The translations under genes and the position numbers were made by a program. From Alopecurus myosuroides (lineage: Eukaryota > Streptophyta > Magnoliopsida > Poales > Poaceae), in contig CM054063.1 of NCBI GenBank assembly GCA_028641055.1, positions 48,791,920 through 48,855,919 on the forward strand: a DNA stretch of 64,000 nt. Direction: 5' to 3'. Below, piece after piece: positions 55,190-64,000 of this stretch. The notes beneath the pieces were generated by a model. The model did no database searches. It was not told the origin of the DNA and saw only the letters and a list, made by a program, of their open reading frames with translations. Numbering within the stretch: position 1 is the first letter of the stretch; every line of letters begins with the position of its first letter.

Positions 55190-55604
55190 ATTATCATATG
55201 TATAATATGACCTTAACTGAGCTATGTTCCATGGTCTTCGAGTTTCTTCCTAAGATGTTCATGACTTACCAGTGTCACGCATATCAACGAGGTACTATGA
55301 CCTGTTGTGTAGGTGCTTGCAAACCACAAACGTTCCTTCCCATGGTGGGCTCAGTTTATGCACACTGTATTTTTTATGAATCCACGCAGAACTAAGTCTC
55401 CTTCCTTGAAATTGTGAGTTCTAACTTTGTGTCTATGATAGCGATGCATGTCTTGCTGATATATGGCTGATCTGGTGGTTGCGAGTTCACGTGCTTCTTC
55501 CAAAGCATCAAGCGAGTTCTTGCGAGCTATCTCGTTTTCAGTTTCCACATAAGCAACTACTCTTGGTGAATCATGGGAAATGTCACTTGGTAACACGGCC
55601 TCTG
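55190..55604 (-). pseudogene. pol C-terminal end of the Tat element, cut by insertion
   Basis: From 55604 leftward: LPSDISHDSPRVVAYVE, then EARELATTRSAIYQQDMHRY and VRTHNFKEGDLVLR, the region after the integrase core. A frame change near 55375 precedes further recognisable sequence to about 55200 (AQLR-YYTYDN). It is the inverted, diverged counterpart of 60970-61390. The plus-strand LTR starts immediately at 55605; 55600-55604 (GCCTC) would be the target duplication. Confidence 0.85.
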
Positions 55605-56224
55605 TTGGGGGAATAAGTAAGAAGGCGCCTTACTTTCCATCCACATGAACCGGATTCTCCTCATGCCGGTTCATAATGCACGATCCGGTTTATATCGGGA
55701 GGAGCTGGATAAGTACCAGCCAGCAGAAGAAGATCCATGTTACCTTAAGTGTAACCCGGAAAGGAGGAGGAACCGGCCTATGGTCCTGGTTTGAAGACCC
55801 GGAGGCCCAAGACCTAAGGAGCGGCCCAAGGCCGGACGGAACGTCCGGGTCTAGGAATAAACTGGACGGAACGTGTGGGAATCGGAGTAGGTTAGGACTC
55901 CGATCACGGGAACAACCCGGATCCCCTTGTAACCTAGGGTACTCGTCCACTATATAAGGCGAGGTCCTGGAACATAGAGAGATAGATTCTAAGTTGATAG
56001 CAAGATAGCTCGAGATATCGAGAGCCGGAATCACCCTTTGTAATCGAGAGCTTGTTTCTCATTGTAAGAAAGCAGGAGTAGGTTTTACCCTCAGTAAAGG
56101 GGCTGAACCTAGGTAAACTCGTGTCTCTCGTTTCCGCCTCAACCCTTTTGAAGCTTCTCTCAGTAGAAATAGCCTCACAATCTAGTTCTTAGATGATAAC
56201 ACTTGCCGTGAAAACGCCACGACA
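55605..56224 (+). repeat. 5' LTR, 620 bp
   Basis: It starts TGTTGGGGGAATAAG and ends CGCCACGACA; the TATA box is at 55951-55957 (TATATAA). Transcription would start near 55985. Confidence 0.85.
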
Positions 56225-56243
56225 GTTGGCGTGCACCGTGGGG
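56225..56243 (+). other. Primer binding site region
   Basis: GTTGGCGTGCACCGTGGGG directly follows the LTR. Related Tat elements have TTGGCGCCCACCGTGGGG here, so one or two bases have changed. The exact tRNA is not assigned. Confidence 0.6.
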
Positions 56244-56440
56244 CCGACTCGCGGAAGCGTCGTCTTTTCAGAAGGAGCCTTACCTAGAATCGAGAAGCTC
56301 GCAATAGGTCGGCTCAGTAGGAGTCAACGAGGAAACTACTATAACCATGATACGTGGGGTCCTGAGTTTGCCTTCGTGGAATCAGCATTTCGCGTTCCTT
56401 TTGGTGGGATCCACGTTTTCGTCGGGTACGTAGGAGTAAG

Positions 56441-58967
56441 ATGCCCAGACCTGGACCAGCTGTCAGATTCGGTCTCAAAGAAGCTACGATGATACACTCC
56501 GATGGTGAATCTTCAGTTGGAAACAATGATGACCGTGATGAGACAGGTTCTATCCACCAGCTCTTTGAAGATCGACTAGGTGGAGGCCTTGAACGAGATC
56601 TGCAAAGTCTGACGGAAACGGCTCACCATGCAACTGTCTACATGGCTGGACCGACACGACCTGCGAAGCCCATGTATGATGCCAGTGGAAATTTTATTAA
56701 AATATTGTTTCAACCTCAAATCCGGTTCCAGGAGGACCGGGTGTTTCAGGAACATCACCTGTTGGGCCTACGTCAGCCTCTGTTGAGCCAACAGCAGCGC
56801 CTCAACAGGACCTGGGCTGGCGACCTCTGGGCCAGCAGAGCCAGTTATTGATTTAATAGAGCCCGCAACATATAACCCGACGCCTGAACTAATAGCCACG
56901 ATGATTCGGTAAACGAAATACTGGCTACACCAATTACGCCGGAGAACTTGGCGCAACACAATACATGAATCGAGAGGCTACGACAGGAATTAAGTCGCGC
57001 CCGCCGGAGATTGAGACGGAGGTAACATGTATAAAGAAAGCTCGGTCAGAAGTACTGGAGGAGGCAACACGTCTAGAAAGATAAGGGATTCACCTGAATT
57101 TCAGGCAGAGGGAACTAGCCTCTATATACAGAACAGGCGTTACCATACTAGGTTGAATAATGAATTTGGCACAGGACTAGGACCAACCAATCTTCAGAAC
57201 TTATTCACGTCTCCATTTAGGACTCCTAGCGTACCAAACATGGCAGGGCCGGGTCATCCAATGAATCCGCAGGCTCTTCCCGTCCCAGCCCAGCCGGTGC
57301 GTTTCTAGCCACCCATCCAGCTGCATGGTAACCCAAACCCTGCTTCGGTCTATCAACAGCCCCCGCCAGAAAGGTTTCATACACCACAGGGTCATTTCAA
57401 TAACCCTGTGGATAATATCTGGGGAGCCACAAATACTCTGGCTCAGATCCCAGTCAACCCAAATGATCCCATAGGGGTCGAAGCCAGAAGGGAAATCGAG
57501 ATGTTGCAAACATCGGTGGTGCAGCAGATGAATTATAGTAACTAGGAAAGGATACATTCAACTCCCTCTAACAGCAGGAACTCATTGCCAAAAAGTCACC
57601 ATGGAAATTCACCTGTGCCGGCCGGCTCCAGCAATGCAAACCGGCAACAGCACGTCCCACTCAGGCAAATTGTATCGCATGCACCTGGAGTTATAAATAT
57701 AGGACATAGAGTCGCTGAACTAGAAAACAGAAATCCAGGTCATACCCAGAACCCGGTCCATAATCCGGTCTCAAACCTAGCACCAACCGGCTCACGCAGG
57801 ATGGAATTTAGTGCCTGGTACCTGCGATTAGGAATGAAAGAATACCAGCTGATTTACAGGGACCCCGAAGGGTTGTGAACTACACCCCAGACATGGAACC
57901 TACGGACTGGATAAAAGGCTATGAGATGGCAATGGAGATACTAGAAGTAAGTGATGCGGTGTGCGCACGATACCTAAGCGTGATGTTAGAGGGTCCCGCA
58001 AAATCATGATTAAAAAACTTGCCTGGAAATTCAATCAATAGCTGGCAAGAGCCGAAAGATCAGTTCATAAAAAATTTCCAAGGAACATGTAAACGTGCGA
58101 TGACTATTACAGACCTGGAAAATCGTGTTTAGAAGGAAGGAAAGTACGCTCAACATTGGTCACGACGTGTAGCAGAAATCTTTCATTCATCTGTTGGACT
58201 TACAACCCAGAACAAGGCCATAGCCCTAGAGAGGAATCGTAGATTTGACCTATTGAAGCATAAGCTGGGGGCGCATAAAGCGGTACATTAGCGATATGAG
58301 TGAGCTGATGGATGTTATGACCAAGTATGCCGAGTCTGACAAAACAAAGGATGCAGACTCAGATGATGAGAAGTCTGGGAAAGGGAAGAAAATTGGGACC
58401 AAGGGTACCCAGAACCCGAATCAGAGTAACGGGAGTTTCTAGAACCAGAATAGTAACAAGCGCAAAAATGGAGAAGGCACCTCAGATTTGGTGGCAAACA
58501 CAAATACAGGTTATAGGAACCAACGTCAGGGGAACAACTTCAGGGGAAATCAAAATTTCCGACCAAACAGTTTTGCACAGGCACAACGGGCCTTAAAGGG
58601 ACCTTGCCCTCGTCACAGCAAAAATGGCAAGGCGGCAAATCACTCTTGGGAAAACTGTTTCATCATGCAGGGCTTTAGACCCAGTGGCAACAATAACTAT
58701 GGACCAGGAAACAATGGAGGTGGTAACCCAGGTAGCATGGGAGGAGGTCATCCAGGAACCGGTACTGGTCACCACAGTCAGGGTAACCATGGAAATAACT
58801 CGGCTGGCAGTCACCAAGGAGGGAATTCTGGTTTTCAAGACAACCCAAAGCAATTAAGTTCTAGTCAGTATCATGTGTTTACTACTAGTTCGTGCAGGAC
58901 GGAAAGAAAGGTACAAAAGCGCGCATTCAATGCAGTGGCTCCCACTGTCCCTAGGTGTCTAAACTAG
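56441..58967 (+). pseudogene. gag of the plus-strand Tat element, decayed
   Basis: The start of gag (56441-56851) and the retrotransposon-gag core (57880-58280; MEPTDWIKGYEMAMEIL, RRVAEIFHSS) are recognisable but spread over several frames with stops. 58315-58967 is a Gly/Asn-rich tail with a CPRHSKNGKAANHSWENC zinc-finger-like motif. The protein would package the element's RNA. Too many breaks to act. Confidence 0.8.
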
Positions 58968-59039
58968 TGAGAGCAGCCCATAACCTGGAGTCGTGCGGAT
59001 CATCCTCCACGTATTGATAACCCTGGAAGCATAGCTCTG

Positions 59040-61391
59040 GTCGTAGCTCCGCAAGTAGGAGGATATAAGATAGACAAGGTATTGATGGATGGAGGAAGCA
59101 ACATAAATATACTTTATTATGAAACCTTCAAGAGGATGAACCTGCAAGAAAAACAGGTTCAGCCATCATCAACCATATTTCATGGAATCGTGCCTGGTAA
59201 CATCGCTGCTAAATACAGGGCTATGACTGCAGTCGTGGTCATGGAACGCAAATTAGAAGTAAAGGAGGGTCTCGTTCAGAGACCGGTTTACTATGTCAGC
59301 GAGGTCTTGACATAATCAAAGCAACGATACCCACATTGGCAGAAACTGGTTTTCGGAGTGTTCATGGCCAGCCGTAAACTGAAACACTATTTTCAGGAGC
59401 ACCCCTTCACAGTAGTCAGTTCAGCACATTTATCCGACATCATTTAAAATAGAGAAGCACCCGGGCGGGTTGCAAAGTGGGCAATTGAGATGGGGCCATA
59501 TCACATCAAATATGAACCAAGATCCGCAATCAAGTCTCAAGCCTTGATTGAGTTCATAAATTACTGGACATAGCTACAGGTTCCGCCGCATAAACCAGAA
59601 ACTAAATATTGGACCATGCATTTTGACGGGTCTCGACAACTGGAAGAATCAGGAGCTGGCGTAGTCTTGACGTCTCCAAGAGATGATAAATTCCGATACG
59701 TCTTACAAATTTCGTTTAAATGCACTAATAATGCAGCATAGTATGAGGCTTTACTCCACGGTTTCGAATTGCAAAAGAAATGAGCATAACCAGGATTCAT
59801 TGTTTGGGAGTTTCAGACCTCATTTCTCAACAAGTTACTGGAATCTGGGATTTTAAAGACCCAGTTATAGCAGCTTACAGACGAGCAGTTACCCAGCTAG
59901 CTGGACATTTTCAAGGATATCAAGTTGATCATATTGATCGACGTCTCAACGAAGCAGCTGACGCACTGTCTCGTCTAGGTTCTCAGAAGAAACAAGTTCC
60001 ACCCAATGTTTTCCTAGATGAAATTCACAATTGGTCGGTCAAAATTCCCACAGAGGAAGACCTAGGAAATCCAGATCCGGAATCGGAACTGGTAGCGGCT
60101 TTACATGCAATTCCAGAGTGGACTGAGCCATATATGGCTTACGTCACGAGGGGTCAACTTCCACAGAACGAAGTTATGGCTCAGCAGGTGATAAGACGAT
60201 CAAAGTCATACACAATCATTAATGGGGCGTTGAATAAGCGAAGTATAGCAGGAATTTTTCAGCGATGCGTTTCTCCGTAAGAAGGGTATCAGATTTTGAA
60301 CAAAATCCACTCAGAAGATTGTGGTCATCATGCAAGTTCCAGGTCTCTAGTCAATAAAGCGTTCAGACATGGATTTTTCTGGCTTACTTCAAATGGTGAC
60401 ACAGAACGAATAGTCAGAACATGTGAAGGTTGTCAGAGGTACGCAAGACAGGATCCTATGCCAGCCCAGGATTTACGTATGATTCCTATAACATGGCCTT
60501 TTGCAGTCTCGTGACTAGATATGGTGGGACCCTTCAAAAAGTCGTTTGATAAAAAGACTCACTTATTGGTTGAAGTTGATTAATTCACAAAGTGGGTAGA
60601 AGCAGAACCAATCTTTAAATGTGACGCAGTTACAACTGTCAAGTTTTTGAAAAAACTAATTTTTAGATTTGGTTACCCACACAGCATTATAACAGGCAAT
60701 GGGACCAATTTGTCTAAAGGGGCAAAGCAAAAGTTCTGTGACCAGAACCATATCAAACTTGACCTCGCTTTAGTAGCACATCCACAATCCAATGGACAGA
60801 CAGAATGAGCTAACCAAGAGTTGCTAAAAGGTACAAGCCTAGACTTCAAGTCCCATTAGAAAGAACTGCAGGTTGCTGGGTTGAAGAATTACCTGCTGTC
60901 TTGTGGAGTATCAGGACTACACCAAATAGGTCAACTGGTTATACACCATTTTCTGGTTTACGGAGCTGAGGCAGTTTTACCAAGTGATATCAGTCATGAC
61001 TCACCAAGAGTAACTGCTTATGTCGAAACCCAGAATGAGATAGCCCGCCAAGGCTCGCTTGATTCTTTAGAAGAAGCACGCGAGCTCGCAGAATCAAGGT
61101 CAGCCATATACCAACAGGACTTGCATCGCTATCATAGCCGCAGGGTCAAAACTCGAAGTTTTCGGAGGGGACTTAGTGTTACGCCTTATCCAGAAAAGGA
61201 ACAGTATGCACAAACTAAGCCCACCATGGAAGGACCGTTTGTGGTTAGTAAGAAACTACACAACAGGTCATATTACCTTATTGATATGCGTGATGCTGAT
61301 AAATCACGGACATCTGAGGAGGAAACTGGAAGGCCTTGGAACATAGCCCAGTTGAGACCATATTACACATATGATCATTGTAATCTCTATG
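59040..61391 (+). pseudogene. pol of the plus-strand Tat element: protease, RNase H, integrase; RT missing
   Basis: Protease is marked by VLMDGGSNINILYYETF (59075-59130). At about 59198 the protease C-terminal sequence joins directly to the RNase H side of RT (RPVYYVSEVLT, WQKLVFGVFMASRKLKHYF). The palm and finger domains are therefore absent. RNase H continues to about 59990 (MHFDGSRQLEESGAG, LNEAADALSRLGS). Integrase follows, with the zinc domain (HSEDCGHHAS...CEGCQRYA, 60305-60450) and core (LDMVGPFKKS; TGNGTN, where the family has a TDNG-type acidic residue). At least six in-frame stops occur. The C-terminus (60960-61390) matches the inverted copy at 55190-55604. Confidence 0.85.
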
Positions 61392-61512
61392 TTATCATTG
61401 AAATAAAAGAAATTGTAGGTCTTGAAAACATGAGTTACTGGAACTTGTTCTAAAAAGAACTGTTCATTTCATGGGATATCAAGTTTTCTTGTACGATCAC
61501 TTGGGGGCTGAT

Positions 61513-64000
61513 TGTAAGGACCCCAGACCGGCAGTCTGAAACCCTCCGTATGCATACATTCACGATCCCAGAAAGATCAGTCGTGAACAACATACAAAGT
61601 TGGCACACAGAAATACATCATCCATTACACGAATACATAAAGGTATTACAAAAATGATCACATGATCAAGTCTAACACAACTGCCACAAGGGCAAGCAAC
61701 TCAACAAACACAACGGAAGACAATTAAAACACAACGTAGTTGAGCCCAAGTCACGCCTTAACCTACAGGCTGCTGACCCGGAGACGATCCTAGTTCGCAA
61801 AGCCGTCAACTCCGTACTTCTCTTCATAGATCTCCTTCGGAGGCTCCTTCTCAAAGTCTGGCAAGTAGATACCAGGGGCGAAACCATAATGAGTACATTT
61901 GAATGTACTCAGCAAGACATCCATCATGTCACTTACCAAACATGCAAATATGCTTATATGGTGGAATAGGTAGGCTATAAATAGGGTTCACTATCAATGG
62001 TGTTCATATACGTGTGACACCACAGTTGCAGTCAGGTTAATCTGTATCTTCGTTGAAGAAGATACTTCAGAAGAAAAATAATATAGTTTTACTTCTCTTG
62101 TAGATATCACATGTACAAGAGGTTTTCTAAAGCTTTGTTAAAGAATATTTTCTCTTTGCAAAACTTCTTGGAATCAGTTTCCAGAACTCTTGCTTAGAGT
62201 AGAAAAGGTTTTCTTTACAAAACATTTTGTTTTGTATAACATCATCTGGCTTTTCATCATCGACGATACCTCCACGGTATAAGTTTCCATTCCTTTCCGA
62301 ACTTCACAAGTTCAACACTTCCTTTCCAAAATTCTTTTTCAAAAACTTCCTCTTTTGAAAACATTGACACAATGCTAGCTACATGGCCATTCAACCTTCC
62401 ATATCCGAGGACGCGGCTATCTCGAAATAGTTTTACTCTGCAGAGGTGTACACATTTCCACTAGATCCAGAATCCGCCATGAAACAACCATGGACTGTTC
62501 CCAACCTATGAGAGCATCAGATAACTGATCTTGACTATCCACTATGTGCAAGCTAGTACATGACTATCTCTTCAATTGGGGTTACCCTCCCTGGCAAGCC
62601 GTGTCCCACACCGCCCAAACAGGAGACCCAACTGCTGCATCCGGAGGGAAAATTAACCCCACACTTTAGATGTCCCGTATTCTCCACTCCTAGCGATCTT
62701 TCGGTTCGGAGGATCCCATCCCCTATAGCACTTGAGATAGCACACATACTAACCATAACAAGTTTTTAATCAAGCCCCTACCCATATTGGGGTAAAGTGG
62801 CAGTACGGTAAAGGTTGTCCAGCGAAGACTAGGTTATGTGTCATTTTTGAAAACACCACTTTCTAAAAAATGACCACTTCACATTCCTCCGGAGAACAAG
62901 GATCCGCCTTTTCTCCGGGTTTTCCGTAAAGCCTTTGTTTTGTAGAATCACAATTTTAGGGTGTCCACTTAGGGACTAGTATATTTGATGGCAATAAATA
63001 CCATATGGTGGCTTATGGGCTTGGTATTACCAAGTTTAACTACTGGCATAATAGTAACCTATAATATAGTATAGTAGTAAATTCCACATCAAAAATAGTT
63101 TTGATAATCAAGTTTTTGTAAAACTTCAGAGGTAAAACATGCATGATAGATAATGATAAGTATTGTATCAGCAAGCATCAGGATGGCTTGCCTGGTATCT
63201 CCTTGTGTCCCTGGTTTTGTAGTGACTGGAACTTGAAACAGAGCTTCACGACACTTCCTCTTCGTTTTCTAACGTCGTAAAAAGGAATAAAGGACACACA
63301 TTCAGAACCAATCAAGGCAAGCAACAATGCATAACCATACATACAGCAAGGAAATCTAATAATAACCAATCACACAATTATTAATGGAGACAAACAATCA
63401 AACAAACCTACTTGGCAGAAATGCCATTTAATAAGACAACTTAAGGTTGGAGGAACATATCTCACAACCTTAATATCATGGATTCAGTGGGTGTGCCACT
63501 CTCATACCAAGATATTAATAAACCCAAAATATACTTAGTTTCACAAGGGTGAGACTACTAAAAGTGTATAAAACATGCACAATAATAATCATGGCAATGG
63601 GTCTATCAACCAAACCATAAAAAGAATAAGGTAGCTATTCTACTGAGTCTAAATTCACACCAAGAATTAATAAGGCACATGATTTGCAAAAGTTACTTTT
63701 ACAAATCAGTGAGCCTACACAAGTGTAACAAGGTAATAGACTCATCACAAAACACACAATTTCTCATAGTGAGAGCAATAGAAACAATGAATAAAAAGGA
63801 GGAATCCTATAGACATGTTTCTACTAAAAGTTTGCTAAGCAAGCATGCATAATAAGTAAAGTACTAAAATGCAAACAAGGAACCATGTTATCATAATGGT
63901 AAATGAAAACATGTCCTCATGTAAGGACACACAAATATCTACCAAAACACAAGTTGGCAGGAAAATTAATTCAATACAAAAACTGCTAAGGAAACTAGTA
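61513..64000 (-). mobile_element. Gypsy LTR (3' end at 61513), body off the right edge
   Basis: It starts TGTAAGGACC at 61513 and is an inverted match of the plus-strand sequence ending at 3999, over at least 2 kb with small indels. By comparison with the related element at 21260-35890, sense is minus and 61513 is the 3' LTR end. The adjacent plus-strand Gypsy sequence would be the target. No genes. It continues beyond the window. Confidence 0.8.

Larger units (their letters stand above)
51967..55604 (-). mobile_element. Tat-type Gypsy element, 3' half, minus strand
   Basis: The 3' LTR (51967-52556), PPT (52557-52569), an antisense coding region (53009-54775) and the C-terminal end of pol (55190-55604) are present. 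The order pol - antisense gene - 3' LTR is known from the Tat branch (for example Grande of maize). The rest of pol, gag and the 5' LTR are missing because a plus-strand relative is inserted at 55605. The remainder is not seen before the window ends. Confidence 0.8.
55605..61512 (+). mobile_element. Tat-type Gypsy element, plus strand, 5' LTR plus internal region, RT deleted
   Basis: A 5' LTR (55605-56224), PBS (56225-56243), decayed gag, protease and RNase H-integrase follow in order. The reverse transcriptase is missing between protease and RNase H (about 59200). The internal region ends in CACTTGGGGGCTGAT at 61512, where an unrelated LTR begins, so its own 3' LTR is not visible. No antisense gene is seen after pol, unlike the minus-strand neighbour, perhaps because that part is displaced beyond the inserted LTR. 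Confidence 0.85.

Overview
The window reads as transposon-dense intergenic DNA from a large-genome grass, most likely a pooid such as a Triticeae species or oat. This is inferred from the element types (En/Spm CACTA transposons starting CACTAGTAGA, Gypsy elements with ~4 kb LTRs, Tat-type Gypsy elements with an antisense gene, Tourist MITEs, Helitrons) and from heavy nesting. I see no convincing intact host gene, no tRNA or rRNA, and nothing prokaryotic. Nearly all coding potential is transposon-derived, or consists of broken gene fragments carried among transposons.

Layout. (1) 1-3999 is the 3' part of a long LTR inserted in a zinc-knuckle pseudogene (4000-5158). (2) 5785-20760 is a three-level nest. 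A minus-strand LTR fragment is interrupted by a short hAT-like element (6103-20092), which is interrupted by a 12,998-bp CACTA transposon (6775-19772, ATT target duplication on both sides). The CACTA has a full-length TNP2-type transposase ORF and a broken second (TNPA/Ulp1-like) gene. (3) 21260-35890 is a minus-strand Gypsy chromovirus with ~4 kb LTRs, PBS, PPT, a decayed gag-pol, and an additional coiled-coil reading frame upstream of gag. (4) 35900-38987 is a second, longer zinc-knuckle/DUF4283-like pseudogene. (5) 39-51.9 kb is a mosaic of Helitron ends, a Tourist MITE, GC-rich gene fragments, an LTR-like fragment, a broken DEDDy-exonuclease-like pseudogene and the terminus of another CACTA. 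(6) 51.9-61.5 kb holds a Copia reverse-transcriptase scrap containing a minus-strand Tat-type Gypsy element, itself interrupted by a plus-strand relative that has lost its reverse transcriptase. (7) 61513-64000 is a copy of the LTR seen at the left edge, in opposite orientation.

How it works together. The CACTA proteins are expected to act on the TACCGCTGGCGAAC-type subterminal motifs clustered at both ends and in an internal palindrome. A shared ~100-bp hairpin-bearing element precedes both transposase genes. The Gypsy elements supply internal promoters in their LTRs (TATA boxes found), but all their polyproteins are broken, so none of the visible copies should be autonomous. The most unusual items are the pre-gag reading frame, the shared CACTA leader element, the exonuclease-like pseudogene next to a CACTA end, the Tat element lacking RT, and a 1-kb insertion bounded by a 23-bp perfect direct repeat.
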